This document shows positions 35,614 through 44,799 of a DNA stretch of 64,000 nucleotides, one piece after another (the first letter of the stretch is position 1; each line of letters starts with the position of its first letter). The DNA lies in NCBI RefSeq assembly GCF_907177275.1, contig NZ_CAJSLV010000050.1:62001-126000 (forward strand), in the 5' to 3' direction. Made by a program: the position numbers and the translations under genes. The notes under the pieces were generated by a model. That model saw only the letters and a list, made by a program, of their open reading frames with translations, ran no database searches and was not told the origin of the DNA. Source of the stretch: Actinacidiphila cocklensis. Its GTDB lineage: Bacteria > Actinomycetota > Actinomycetes > Streptomycetales > Streptomycetaceae.

Positions 35614-35859
35614 GTCGATGTCCTGCCTGTCGTGTCGTCGCAAGGCGACCCGGGCGCACCGCCCGGGTCCCGCTCCACCAGGTCAGACCGGGCGGCGCCA
35701 CGGAACTCATCGCTGCCGGGCGGGGATTCCCGAAAATTCTTCCGCCGCACAGCCGTTCAGTGGCGAGCGAGCCGGACGGTTGCGAACCGGTGCAGGTCGA
35801 CGGCCTCTTGTCGCCGGCCGCGGGCACGTCGGAGCCAGGTCAGGCGAGACCCGGATCGC

Positions 35860-36010
35860 GCTGCTGGCGCTGGAGCACCTTCCACGGCTACATCAGCCTC
35901 GAACAGGCCGGCGCCTTCGCCCACAGCTCCCCCGGCCCCAGGACACCGGGACCTGGATCGTCAACACGCTCGACGCGCTCCAGAGGAACCAGCCGCGTGG
36001 GGAGCACGGG
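35860..36010 (+). pseudogene. TetR C-terminal (WHG-like) domain relic
   Basis: WSTFHGYISLEQAGAFAHSS in one frame, followed by DTGTWIVNTLDALQRNQ in the next, resembles the ligand-domain end of TetR regulators with a WHG-type motif. The DNA-binding N-terminus is absent and a frameshift lies inside. It precedes the broken amidohydrolase gene and may be the remains of its regulator. Confidence 0.35.
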
Positions 36011-36144
36011 AAACAAGCAGGTCCGGCCCGCGGCTCACCGGTGTGGTGCGCCGCGGACCGGACAGGCGGGTCAGGCAGGGGTCAGGACAGCAGCACCAGC
36101 CCGAGCAGGGCGACGGCCGCCCGCGCGACCCGGCGCCGTATCCC

Positions 36145-36900
36145 GCGCGCGGTTCATGTCCGGCTCCCCGCGGGCACGGGTTCACCCTGCCCGGCGGATA
36201 CCGGATCCCCGCCGGGTGGACCGCGCAGACCGCGCTGGCCTTCATGGACGGGCACGAGATCCGCGCCCAACTGCTGTCCGCACCCTGGCCCTTCGCGGGC
36301 ACCGCCGACGATCCGGTCTTCGCCACCCGCTTCTGCCGGTCCGTCAACCGCGAGTACGCCGACCTGATCGGCAAGCACCCCGACCGCTTCGGCGCCTTCG
36401 CCGCGGTGCCGCTCGACAGCCCCGAGGCGATGCTCACCGAGATCGCCTACCCGCTTGACGAGCTGGGGCTCGGCGGTGTGCTGTTGAACTTCAACGGGCT
36501 GGGCCACTACCTCGGCCGGCCCTTCTACGCGCCCGTCCTCGCCGACCTCGACCGCCGCGGGACACCGGTCCTGGTCCACCCGACCGACAGCCCGCACGTG
36601 GATGTGCTGGGCATGGGCCGTCCCAGCTCGGTGTGCGAGTACCCCTTCGACACCGCCCGCACGATCGTCGACGCGATCTGCAGCGGGGTCTTCCGCCGCC
36701 ATCCCGGGCTGCGGCTGATCCTGGCCCACTGCGGCGCCCTGCCGTCGATGGGCTGGCGGATCGCCGAAACACCACCATGGGAAGGGGACCGGACGACGCC
36801 GATGTCGACCCGGGACACGTCACCGAGGTCCGGCGCGGCCTCCACTACGACACGGCGCCGGCGGGCGCACCCCACTCGCGTGCCTTCCCCTGGACGTCCT
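36145..36900 (+). pseudogene. amidohydrolase (ACMSD-like) pseudogene
   Basis: The coding frame reads GFTLPGGYRIPAGWTAQTAL, RSVNREYADLIGKHPDRFGA, PLDELGLGGVLLNFNG, GTPVLVHPTDSP and LILAHCGALPSMGWRIAE. These include a metal-ligand His (LVHP) and a HCG segment of the amidohydrolase_2 family. The N-terminal HxH metal site is missing. Near 36772 the frame shifts to GRGPDDADVDPGHVTEVRRG LHYDTAPAGAPH, and the C-terminus ends around 36900. The gene is broken at three places. Confidence 0.75.
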
Positions 36901-36935
36901 CAGCGCGCGGGTCGCCTGCCGTCCGCGCCTCGCCC

Positions 36936-38045
36936 TCAACCGGAGACCCGTACCGGGTCCTTGTCGCAGCCGAAGTGCGGGCCTTGGGCCGCGGCGTACG
37001 CGGCGAGGACATGGGCCGCGTCGAAGCCGCCGATGTCGTCCTGGTCGCGGATCACGAAGGTCACGTCCTGCTTGCCGCATCTCAGGTCGGCCGTCGCCAG
37101 GTTCGTGCCGGCGTATCCGGCCCCGTGCGGGGTCAGCAGGCGGCCCGGACCGTAGGTGCGCGCCAGGCCGTGGAAGGTCCGCGACAGGCCGAGGTCGCCG
37201 GACAGGGTGATCAGGTCCAGGTCGCCCACGTCGCTGACCAGCGTGCACACGCTCACCGAGCGGCCGGTCGCCCGGTACTCCGAGCGCACGTCCACCTTCG
37301 CGGGCAGCGCCGAGGCCGGCAGGCCACAGCTGTCGCGGGGCGAGGTCGGGGACGAGAAGTGCTCGGAGGCCGGCAGCGTCGGGCTCGGCAGCGTGCCCGC
37401 GCAGTCAAGGGACGAGGCGGCACGGTTGGCCAGTGCGACCGCGGCCTTGGCCATCTGGAGCGCGCCGTCACTGCTCGCGCCGTCGTCGTCCACCGGCAGG
37501 ATCGCTGCCCGGGGCCGGTACGACAGCCGCACCACGTACGGCGCGCTGTCGTCGTAGGGGTCCGTCGCGAAGCACGCGCGCGGCAACTCCACCCAGGCGT
37601 CCTGGTCGTCGGCCATGCCCGTCAGCCCCGGCCCCAGCGGATACAGGCCGCCCCTCAGTCCGTCGTGCGACCATCCGCCGCCGGCGCTGTCCGAGTCCAG
37701 CTCGTCGAGGTCGGCGTAGAAGACGTCCGAGGTGGCATCGACGCTGCGGCCCCGGTCGACGCCCACCATGATCCGGCACTCGGGGGTCGTGTCGCCGTAC
37801 GGCGCGATGTCCTGCGTGGACGTGGCCCGGTGCGGGAAGAGAGCCGACAGGTCGACACCCCAGCACGAGGGCGCGGCCGAGGTGAAGGGCAGCCGGCCCT
37901 TCGCCCATGTCGCCCCGCCGCCGAAGGCCACCGCCACGGCCACGACGGCCGCCACGGCCCATACGATCCAGCGGCGCCGGACCTGTACGGTCTGCGTGTC
38001 CTCCGGCGTGTCCCCTGGCGTGTCGGCCTGCGTGTCACCACTCAT
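36936..38045 (-). CDS. single-pass membrane protein of unknown function
   Basis: A 369-residue protein with a short acidic N-terminal tail (repeated Asp-Thr), one transmembrane helix (WIVWAVAAVVAVAVAFGGGA, about residues 27-46) and a large extracellular part with about ten cysteines spaced as if disulfide-bonded (SCWGVD, ECRIM, RACFATD, LDCAG, DSCGLP, VCTLV, LRCGK, FGCDK). Two similar halves seem likely, each starting CWGVDL/CGLPAS, reminiscent of tandem actinobacterial surface domains. I do not recognise the family. It is a single gene. Confidence 0.7.
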   Translation of the reverse strand: MSGDTQADTPGDTPEDTQTVQVRRRWIVWAVAAVVAVAVAFGGGATWAKGRLPFTSAAPSCWGVDLSALFPHRATSTQDIAPYGDTTPECRIMVGVDRGRSVDATSDVFYADLDELDSDSAGGGWSHDGLRGGLYPLGPGLTGMADDQDAWVELPRACFATDPYDDSAPYVVRLSYRPRAAILPVDDDGASSDGALQMAKAAVALANRAASSLDCAGTLPSPTLPASEHFSSPTSPRDSCGLPASALPAKVDVRSEYRATGRSVSVCTLVSDVGDLDLITLSGDLGLSRTFHGLARTYGPGRLLTPHGAGYAGTNLATADLRCGKQDVTFVIRDQDDIGGFDAAHVLAAYAAAQGPHFGCDKDPVRVSG

Positions 38046-38187
38046 CCGCGCATCCTCGCAGACACCTGCTACGCCTCCGCAGCCGGGTCTGGGTGGTGGC
38101 ACGTCGTCATACGGCTTATATACAGCGCGAGTTGGGGCATGAGCCGAGAGGGCCAAGGCAGCGGGCCGGCCGGGGGGCCACGTCAAG

Positions 38188-38226
38188 GCGGTGCCCCGCC
38201 GACCTGGCAGGGCGGCGGGGCACCGC
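38188..38226 (-). terminator. 13-bp hairpin after the lamin-tail gene
   Basis: GCGGTGCCCCGCC and GGCGGGGCACCGC flank a 13-base loop, 36 bases beyond the stop of the minus-strand gene ending at 38262. Confidence 0.75.
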
Positions 38227-38261
38227 GTGCCGACCGCGAAGGCCGGCACGTTGGAGGGGGA

Positions 38262-38738
38262 TCAGCGGCGGCCGCGGCCCCACGACTCGGTGTCCACGAC
38301 GTGGCCGCGGCTGTCGCGCAGCGTCGCGGTGTCACGGCGGGCGTCCCACACCGACGTACGGCGGTCCTGGTAGAGGTCGCGGCTGGTGTCCCGCCCGTAG
38401 CCGGTGCGGATGCGCACCGACTGGTGGCCGCGCAGGGTCACATCCTCGAAGCGGTACACGTGGTGGTCGGAGTCGGTCAGGGTCCAGCGGTCCAGGCTCA
38501 CCGGCCGGCGCCCCTCATTGGTGACGGTCACCCACTCCTGGTTCAGCGCGCGGCCCGACCGGACGTCGGAACCACGGCCCGCGTGGTGGACCTCCCCCAG
38601 GACGACCTGCGAACGCGCGTGGCGGCCCCAGCCGTGGTCATTCACCGGCGCCGCCGCGGACGCCGGCAGAGCCGCGACCGCCACGACCGCACCGGCAGCC
38701 ATCACGGTCGACGCCAAACGCAAAGCAAAACGGGACAC
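38262..38738 (-). CDS. secreted lamin tail domain protein
   Basis: A 158-residue exported protein: signal peptide about 1-30 (LRLASTVMAAGAVVAVAALP, cleavage after ASAAA). An Ig-like lamin tail domain follows: QEWVTVTNEGRRPVSLDRWTL, FEDVTLRGHQSVRIRTG, SVWDARRDTATLRDSRGHVV and DTESWG. These domains are often attached to extracellular nucleases, but here the domain is alone. GTG at 38738 preceded by AAGGGG. Confidence 0.85.
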   Translation of the reverse strand: MSRFALRLASTVMAAGAVVAVAALPASAAAPVNDHGWGRHARSQVVLGEVHHAGRGSDVRSGRALNQEWVTVTNEGRRPVSLDRWTLTDSDHHVYRFEDVTLRGHQSVRIRTGYGRDTSRDLYQDRRTSVWDARRDTATLRDSRGHVVDTESWGRGRR

Positions 38739-39189
38739 GTACGTTTCCCCTTCGTGTGGGCTACGTGCAGGCACGGCACCGCCGTGACCTCGGAATGCAC
38801 GCCCCGGCAGCGCCGAGGAAGACCACTGTCACCGGGCACGCCCCGCTCACACCTGCCAACTCTCCTCACGTTACGAATTCCGGACATAACGGCAACTGTC
38901 GGATGCGTCGTGCGCGCAATCCCACGCCCGGGCGTGGCGAGCACACTCCGCACCCGCCTCGCCCAGCAACCACGGCTCCCGGTAACACACACCACCCATC
39001 ACGCCACCCCAAACACCCGAACGACACACCGCCCACACCGAACCCGGAAAGGTAACAACCGACCTCCACAGCCACGACACTTCTCCGCCGAGCCGCGGCG
39101 ACCTGCCGCGCTCCGGACTTCACGCGGGCGGCGAACAGGCCGCGCACGCACCTCCGCCTCCTGGAGAACAGGCGTTCTAGACTCCCGGG
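38739..39189. other. 451-bp divergent intergenic region
   Basis: No gene is supported. CGTTA and TAACG form an inverted pair around 38871-38893 within a locally AT-richer stretch (GAATTCCGGACATAACG). This could be the promoter or operator of the lamin-tail gene. Confidence 0.4.
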
Positions 39190-39960
39190 ATGAACAGCGA
39201 ACGTCTCCGCCTCACCGTTCTCGGTAGCGCGACGCCCTATCCGACTGTCGACAATCCGTGTTCCGGCTACCTGCTCTCCAGCGGCGGGACACGGGTGTGG
39301 ATGGACGCCGGCACCGGGACGCTGGCCCAGCTGCAGCGGTACGCCAGGCTGGACGAACTGGACGCGATCTGGATCTCGCACCTGCACGCCGATCACAGCG
39401 CGGACCTGCTCACCGCGTATTACGGCGCCCTCTTCGCGGATGTGCGGCTCGCCGCGCCGATCCCGCTGTACGGCCCTGCGGGCACCGCGGACCGGCTGGC
39501 CCACTTCCTCACCAACACCTCGACCCGCAGCCCGGTCGAATCCGCCTTCGCCGTCCACGAGCTGCACGACGGGCACCAGGTGCAGGTCGGCGCGCTCACG
39601 CTGACCAGCCGGGCGGTGGCGCACGGCATCCCTGCCTTCGCCGTACGTGTCGAGGCCGGGGGCACGTCACTTGTCTACTCGGGGGACACGGCGCCGTGCG
39701 CGAGCCTCACGGAGCTGGCCGAGGGGTGCGATGCGCTGCTGTGCGAGGCCGAGAGCGTGCAGGCTCCGGTGGGTGAGGAGAAGGTGCACCACACGCCCGA
39801 GGACTCCGGTGAGACGGCCGGTGCGGCGCGGGCGGCCCGGTTGATCGTCACGCACGTCGGCAGGTCCCTCACGCCGCAGCAGGCGGTGGAGCGCGCCGCC
39901 ACCCGGTTCGACGGCCCCGTCGACCATGCCGCGCCGGGCGCCACCTTCTCGTTCGGTTAG
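39190..39960 (+). CDS. MBL-fold metallohydrolase, RNase Z-like
   Basis: A 256-residue metallo-beta-lactamase-fold enzyme. The metal motif ISHLHADHSADL (HxHxDH) lies near residue 60, with AHGIPAFAVRVE, YSGDT and LIVTHVG providing the remaining ligands. The N-terminus LTVLGSATPYPT and substrate-loop style resemble tRNase Z/phosphodiesterase relatives, but the exosite arm is missing, so a small phosphodiester or ester substrate is more likely. ATG at 39190. Confidence 0.85.
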   Translation: MNSERLRLTVLGSATPYPTVDNPCSGYLLSSGGTRVWMDAGTGTLAQLQRYARLDELDAIWISHLHADHSADLLTAYYGALFADVRLAAPIPLYGPAGTADRLAHFLTNTSTRSPVESAFAVHELHDGHQVQVGALTLTSRAVAHGIPAFAVRVEAGGTSLVYSGDTAPCASLTELAEGCDALLCEAESVQAPVGEEKVHHTPEDSGETAGAARAARLIVTHVGRSLTPQQAVERAATRFDGPVDHAAPGATFSFG

Positions 39961-40069
39961 GCCACGGCCTCCCCTCGTTCGCGGCAGTCCCGCGAGGCGG
40001 CGCTGCCCGGCGCGGCCGATCCGGGAGAATCCCGCACAGAGCCACCGACACGAGGGGAAGGGGCACCCC

Positions 40070-40975
40070 ATGGCCGTACTCGGGCTGGGCCTGGCCGCGT
40101 TGGGACGTCCGGAGTACCTGACGGCCGGTCACGGCGCGTGGCTCGGTACCGCCCGCTCCGTGGAGGGCCTGCGCAGGCGGTGCGAGGAGGTTCTCGACGC
40201 CGCCTGGGCCGCGGGGGTGCGGTGGTTCGACGCCGCTCGCTCCTACGGGCTGGCCGAGCAGTTCCTGTCGGGGTGGCTGGCCGACCGCACGATCGGGACC
40301 CGTGAGGTCACCGTGTCGTCGAAGTGGGGGTACGCCTACACCGCCGGCTGGCAGGAACACGCGCAGGTCCAGGAGGTCAAGGACCACTCCGCCACCGCGC
40401 TGGCCCGGCAGTGGCCGCAGAGCAGGGCGCTGCTCGGGCCGTGGCTGGACCTCTACCAGGTGCATTCCGCGACCGAGGAGTCGGGGATCCTCGACGACGA
40501 GAAGGTCCTGCGCGCGCTTGCCGGGCTCGGCGTTCCCGTCGGGCTGAGCCTGAGCGGACCCGGTCAGTCCTTCACGCTCCGCAGGGCGCTCGCCGCCCGC
40601 GTCGACGGGCAGCCCGTCTTCTCCGCGGTGCAGGCCACCTGGAACGTGCTGGAGCCGTCGGCCGGGCCGGCCCTCGCGGAGGCCAAGGCCGCGGGATGGA
40701 CCGTGATCGTCAAGGAGGCGCTCGCGAACGGGCGGCTGGCCGAACCAGGACCCGGCATCGGAGCGCTGGGCGAGCGCCCGGACGCCACCGCCCTGGCCGC
40801 GGCCCTGGCCCAGCCGTGGGCCGATGTCGTCCTGTCCGGCGCGGTGACCGTCGGGCAGCTGCGGTCCAACCTCACCGCCACAAGCGCACCGGCGCCCCCG
40901 CCCGACCTCTGCGCCGCGCTGGCCGAGGACCCCCGGGCGTACTGGTCCCGGCGGTCGGCCCTTCCATGGACTTGA
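40070..40975 (+). CDS. aldo/keto reductase family protein
   Basis: A 301-residue TIM-barrel protein with AAGVRWFDAARSYGLAEQFL, carrying the Asp and Tyr of the active site (FDxARxYG). VTVSSKWGYAY supplies the lysine and DLYQVHSATEE the histidine. The C-terminal VVLSGAVTVGQLRSNL is the NADP-binding part. All four catalytic positions are present. The ATG at 40070 has a GAGGGGAAGGGG purine run ahead. The natural substrate is unknown. Confidence 0.88.
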   Translation: MAVLGLGLAALGRPEYLTAGHGAWLGTARSVEGLRRRCEEVLDAAWAAGVRWFDAARSYGLAEQFLSGWLADRTIGTREVTVSSKWGYAYTAGWQEHAQVQEVKDHSATALARQWPQSRALLGPWLDLYQVHSATEESGILDDEKVLRALAGLGVPVGLSLSGPGQSFTLRRALAARVDGQPVFSAVQATWNVLEPSAGPALAEAKAAGWTVIVKEALANGRLAEPGPGIGALGERPDATALAAALAQPWADVVLSGAVTVGQLRSNLTATSAPAPPPDLCAALAEDPRAYWSRRSALPWT

Positions 40976-40991
40976 GGTGGACGGCCGCGGC

Positions 40992-41483
40992 TCAGGGGAC
41001 GGGTCGGCGGACGGCGGGGCACAGGGCTGAGGCCGACGAGCCGCAGACGAGTGCGGCCTTGGTGTTCGCGGCGCAGTAGTCCTTGCTCTGGGGTATCTCC
41101 GCGCCGAAGCCGGTCGGCGTGCTGCCCGCGGTCAGGGCGCGGGCCGGTCCGCCGACCACGTTCAGCCGGGCCTGCCCCGCCGCCCCGGTGGATGTGGTGC
41201 CGACGAAGACCCCGGACCCGGGCGGCAGCCCCGGCCCCTTGTCGTACAGCCAGAAGTTGACCCGCTGCCCCGCCACGGGCTTGCCGTCCGCAGTGAGCGT
41301 GGCCGTCAGCGCCAGGTCGTCGGTGACCTGCCGGACGTGCGTGTCCCGCACGGCCAACGACACATCCGTACAACCGGACACCTGCGACTGCGAGCAGCCC
41401 GTGATCAGTGCGCCGGCCGCGGCCACAGCCCCGGCCAGCACGAAGGCGGCCCAGGCGATGGGCCTGTGCGGCAGTTCGGACAT
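40992..41483 (-). CDS. putative lipoprotein with Ig-like domain
   Basis: A 163-residue protein with an N-terminal hydrophobic segment ending in the lipobox-like LITGCSQS (Cys about 30). The exported part holds a bacterial Ig-like fold: LALTATLTADGKPVAGQRVN FWLY, TGAAGQARLNVVG. A cysteine-rich end (DYCAANTKAALVCGSSASAL) follows. It is probably anchored outside the membrane. Its 3' end lies 16 bases from the convergent aldo/keto reductase. Confidence 0.7.
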   Translation of the reverse strand: MSELPHRPIAWAAFVLAGAVAAAGALITGCSQSQVSGCTDVSLAVRDTHVRQVTDDLALTATLTADGKPVAGQRVNFWLYDKGPGLPPGSGVFVGTTSTGAAGQARLNVVGGPARALTAGSTPTGFGAEIPQSKDYCAANTKAALVCGSSASALCPAVRRPVP

Positions 41484-41641
41484 CCGCCCCCCTCGATGGT
41501 TCTCGGCGACGACCGTATCCAGTCCGCAGGACCGCCGGCGCCACACCCCCACACCGGCCCGGACTTCGGTGATCCGCGGGTTCCGGGCGGCGAATTCGGC
41601 TGCGGCGTCGCCGGCTCGGGGGTGATCGGGTAGACAGGGGT

Positions 41642-42562
41642 ATGGCTCTTCCCGCGGAAGTGATCGCGCCCGTACTGATCGACGTCCGGCAGGGGCACCG
41701 GCTGGCCGTGCGGCGGCGCGGGGAGGGCGGTGTGCCGCTGCTGCTCGTCCACGGGTTCCCCTGCACGAGCCGTATCTGGTCGCACAATCTCGCCCCGCTG
41801 GCCGCGGCGGGGTTCGACGTCGTGGCGCCTGACCTGCGCGGCTACGGCGACTCCGATTTCGCGCCGGACGGCTTCTACGACTTCCGCGCGTTCAACGCCG
41901 ACCTGACCGGGCTGTTCGACCGGCTCGGCTGGGACCGCGCGGTCGTCGCCGGGCACGATCTGGGCGCGATGATCGCCATCGACATGGCCAACCGCCACCC
42001 GGACCGGGTGGACCGCCTGGTGATCCTGGACGACTCCATGCCCGACCTGGCCGAGGCGTTCGCCGCCGCGGGCATCCCGCCGATCCCTCCCAAGCGTGCG
42101 GTCTACGACTACCAGCGCCGCCAGGGGCTCCACGCCGACGTCCTGGTCGCCGAGTTGGACACCCCCGAGCAGCGGCGGCGTTATATAGGCGAGTTCTACG
42201 GACACCGCCTGTGGTGTCCGCCCGACGCCTTCGGCGAGGACGACCTGGCCTTCCTCACCGAGCCGTACGGGGACGCGGCCCGGCTGCGCGCCTCATTCGC
42301 CGACTACGAGGTCGTCATGGGCATCCGGCCGCTGTCGGCACCGGAGATGACCGACCGGCCGGTGCGGCAGCAGGCGCTGCTGCTGATCGGCACCGACCAG
42401 GTGACCCTGCGCAACCACGTCGAGGAGCGGTGCGCGATCGCCTTCCCCGAGGCGGTCGGCCCGTTCTGGGTCAAGGGCGCCGGCCACTTCATGCCCTGGG
42501 AGCGGCCCGAGACGGTCAACCGCGCCATCCGCTCGTTCTGCGGCGACCTGCTCGCCGGCTGA
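41642..42562 (+). CDS. alpha/beta hydrolase, epoxide hydrolase/haloacetate dehalogenase-like
   Basis: A 306-residue enzyme with oxyanion loop HGFP (37-40), PDLRGYGDSD, nucleophile elbow AGHDLGAM with Asp106, and a C-terminal GAGHFMPWERPE carrying the histidine. The RGYG and HDLGA motifs and the lid PPIPPKRAVYDYQRR fit fluoroacetate dehalogenase and epoxide hydrolase relatives. Halide-binding residues cannot be judged with confidence. It is convergent with the FBP-domain gene. Confidence 0.85.
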   Translation: MALPAEVIAPVLIDVRQGHRLAVRRRGEGGVPLLLVHGFPCTSRIWSHNLAPLAAAGFDVVAPDLRGYGDSDFAPDGFYDFRAFNADLTGLFDRLGWDRAVVAGHDLGAMIAIDMANRHPDRVDRLVILDDSMPDLAEAFAAAGIPPIPPKRAVYDYQRRQGLHADVLVAELDTPEQRRRYIGEFYGHRLWCPPDAFGEDDLAFLTEPYGDAARLRASFADYEVVMGIRPLSAPEMTDRPVRQQALLLIGTDQVTLRNHVEERCAIAFPEAVGPFWVKGAGHFMPWERPETVNRAIRSFCGDLLAG

Positions 42563-42584
42563 ACCGCCGCGGGCGACCTCGGCG

Positions 42585-43094
42585 TCAGGCGGCGGAGGCG
42601 GTGACCTTGCCGAGGAAGGCGTCGAGGTTGCGCCGGGTGCGGGCGACGCGCTCGTCCAGCGTGAGGGTCTCCTCCATGCGGCGGACCAGCGGGGTGGTCT
42701 TCTTGCCGCGGATGTAGAGGGAGCAGGCGAGGTCGGCGCACATGTACAGGGCGACGGTGTTGCCCTGGCGGCCCGCCGGGCCGGCCAGCGGGGCGGCGAG
42801 CAGGTCGACGCCGCCACCGCCGTGGCCGGTCAGGCAGAGACCGCACAGGCTGCTGCGGAGCAGGTTGCGCCGGGCGCCGGGGGCGACCCGCAGCGTCAGG
42901 CCGACCGGGTCGCCGCCGGGGGCCGGGCTGACCAGGTAGGCGCGGTCCGGCGCCCCGGGGTCGCGCCAGCCGACGAAGTCCAGGTCGGCCCACGGCATCT
43001 CCGGCAGGTCGCGGGGCAGGCTGATCCGCTTGGCCTCTCCCTTGCTGCAGTTGACGAAGCTGGCGCGGATCTCGGCGTCGGTCAGGGCGTCCAT
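42585..43094 (-). CDS. FBP (FusB-type, EF-G-binding) domain protein
   Basis: A 169-residue protein with the FBP pattern: EIRASFVNCSKGEAKRI at the N-terminus, WADLDFVGWRDPG, and a treble-clef zinc finger with SLCGLCLTGH and YMCADLACSLYIRGKKT. In staphylococci the fold binds elongation factor G and rescues ribosomes from fusidic acid. Actinobacterial homologues share the zinc finger, but their resistance role is untested. Confidence 0.88.
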   Translation of the reverse strand: MDALTDAEIRASFVNCSKGEAKRISLPRDLPEMPWADLDFVGWRDPGAPDRAYLVSPAPGGDPVGLTLRVAPGARRNLLRSSLCGLCLTGHGGGGVDLLAAPLAGPAGRQGNTVALYMCADLACSLYIRGKKTTPLVRRMEETLTLDERVARTRRNLDAFLGKVTASAA

Positions 43095-43145
43095 GGGCCG
43101 AAGCTACCTCTCCCCCGCCTGCGGCCTCGACCGGTTTTCCCGCGG

Positions 43146-44027
43146 TTACGCGGCGGCCGCGGCCGGCCGCAGGACGTCCTCGCACCACTGCCGGAAGGTG
43201 GTCGGGGAGGCGGTTCGCGACGGGTACCGGCCGGTCCCGTAGATGCCGGCGCCGACCGCGGCGGCCATGTCGACGAGGCCCTGCGCCCACGGCTCGCTCA
43301 TGCCGTGGCTGATCAGGTCCGCGCGGTAGGCGTCGGCGGGGACCTGGCGGTAGGTGACGGGGCGGCCGAGCACCTCGCTCATGACGGCGGCCATGTCGTC
43401 GGGGGAAAGGTCCTCGGGGCCGGGGAGCGCGATGTCGTCCTGGCCGGTCCAGGTGTCGTCGAGGAGCAGGCCGGCCGCGGTGGCGGCGATGTCGCGGGTG
43501 GCGCAGGCGGGGCCTTTGCGGTCGCCGGGCAGCAGGCCGAAGAACATGCCCTGGCGGGTGAGGGGTTGGAGCTGCCAGAGGATGTTCTCCATGAAGCCGG
43601 GCATGCCGAGGGAGCGGTAGTGCACGCCGGTGCTCTCGATCAGGTGGTCCATCGCGAAGACCGCGGAGATCTGCCCGGCCTTCCTGGCCGTGCCCCGGCC
43701 CAGGCTGGAGACGCCGACGACGCGCTGCACGCCCTGGGCGATGACGGCGTCGCACAGCGGCCGGGTGAAGTCGATGACGTGGCCGTGCACGCTGGTGGCG
43801 CGCGGGTCGGGCGGCAGCACCCACAGCACGGCGTCGGCGCCGGTGCAGGCCTCGGCGACGGCGCCGGGGTCGTCCATCGACCCCTTGACCACTTCTGTCC
43901 GTTCGCGGACCTCGGGGGTCAGCCGGGACGGGTCTCGGGCGATGACCCGGACCGGGGCACCGGCGTCGATGACGCGTGCGAGGGTCTGGTGGCCGATACT
44001 TCCGGTGGGTGTGGTGACGACGATCAC
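43146..44027 (-). CDS. NmrA-like NAD(P)-binding protein
   Basis: A 293-residue atypical short-chain dehydrogenase. The Rossmann glycine motif is TPTGSIGHQ at residues 6-14, with VRVIARDPSRL after strand 2 and AVLWVLPPDPRA further on. The QGVQRVVGVSSLG strand precedes the active-site region, which lacks a full YxxxK. Such proteins act as quinone reductases or redox sensors. GTG start at 44027 behind AGGAGAG. It is divergent from the TetR gene and likely repressed through the operator at 44098-44126. Confidence 0.87.
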   Translation of the reverse strand: MIVVTTPTGSIGHQTLARVIDAGAPVRVIARDPSRLTPEVRERTEVVKGSMDDPGAVAEACTGADAVLWVLPPDPRATSVHGHVIDFTRPLCDAVIAQGVQRVVGVSSLGRGTARKAGQISAVFAMDHLIESTGVHYRSLGMPGFMENILWQLQPLTRQGMFFGLLPGDRKGPACATRDIAATAAGLLLDDTWTGQDDIALPGPEDLSPDDMAAVMSEVLGRPVTYRQVPADAYRADLISHGMSEPWAQGLVDMAAAVGAGIYGTGRYPSRTASPTTFRQWCEDVLRPAAAAA

Positions 44028-44097
44028 GGGTCTCTCCTGACCGAAGCTCGACAGGCTCCACTGGCCCGGCAAGCTCCACGAGCTCAACAGCCGAACA

Positions 44098-44126
44098 GAA
44101 GTAAACTCTACCGTACCGTTTACTTC
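44098..44126. promoter_or_regulatory. TetR operator: perfect 9-bp inverted repeat
   Basis: GAAGTAAAC, 11 bases, GTTTACTTC. It is located 22 bp before the TetR ATG and about 70 bp before the divergent NmrA-like gene. The AT-rich half-sites stand out against the high-GC background. Confidence 0.75.
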
Positions 44127-44148
44127 GCTGCACGAGAGAGGCCGACGT

Positions 44149-44766
44149 ATGGCGAGGCGGGGCGAGGAACTGCGGGAGCACATCCTGTTCACCGCGAAGG
44201 ACGTCTTCCTGGAGACCGGCTTCGAGCGCGCCTCGATGGACACGCTGGCCGCGCGCGCGGCGACCTCGAAGCGGACGCTCTACGCGCACTTCGAGAGCAA
44301 GGACAAGCTCTTCCTGGCCGTCGTCGACCTGGTCCGCGAGCTGTACCTCGACCGGCTGCGCACGCCCGGCGAGTACGCCGGCGACGACGCCGAGGCCGTC
44401 GTGCTCTACTGCGGACGCTTCCTGCAGATGCTGCTGTGGGAGCCGACCCTGCGCATGTGCCGCCTCGGGATCGCCGAGGCGGAACGGCTGCCGGAGGCGT
44501 CGGCCCGCTACTACGACGCGATCTTCCACTCCGCTCACCAGCGGCTCGCGGACCATCTCGGCCGGCGGCTCGGGCTGCCGCCCGCGGACTGTGCCCGGAT
44601 CGCCCACGAGCTGATCGGGCGCACCCTGCACCCGCGCTTCCTGCGGGCGCTCTTCGGCACGGAGGAGCTGCTCACCCAGCGGCCGGAGAAGGAGACGATC
44701 GCCGCCGACGTGGACCTCGCGCCGATCCGGGCGGCGGTCGCCGCTCTGCTGCCGTCGGCGCGGTGA
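44149..44766 (+). CDS. TetR/AcrR family regulator
   Basis: A 205-residue repressor. The N-terminal HTH reads ILFTAKDVFLETGFERASMD and AARAATSKRTLYAHFESKDK, a textbook TetR_N domain. The C-terminal ligand domain is of the AefR-like type (VVLYCGRFLQMLL, LGIAEAERLPE). It is divergent from the NmrA-like reductase across the palindromic operator, and so is probably its ligand-controlled repressor and autoregulated. Confidence 0.92.
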   Translation: MARRGEELREHILFTAKDVFLETGFERASMDTLAARAATSKRTLYAHFESKDKLFLAVVDLVRELYLDRLRTPGEYAGDDAEAVVLYCGRFLQMLLWEPTLRMCRLGIAEAERLPEASARYYDAIFHSAHQRLADHLGRRLGLPPADCARIAHELIGRTLHPRFLRALFGTEELLTQRPEKETIAADVDLAPIRAAVAALLPSAR

Positions 44767-44799
44767 CCCGGCGTCACACGGCCCGGCCCTCGGCGCGGC

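Noticed and set aside
44045..44095. Repeated AGCTC-type units in the NmrA leader as a possible regulatory array
   Set aside because: The repeats are short and irregular. The clear 9-bp inverted repeat next to them is a better operator candidate.
42304..44631. A 775-codon minus-strand frame across three genes
   Set aside because: It crosses genes on both strands and reads out of frame through the FBP and NmrA genes. It is Arg/Pro-rich, a shadow frame.
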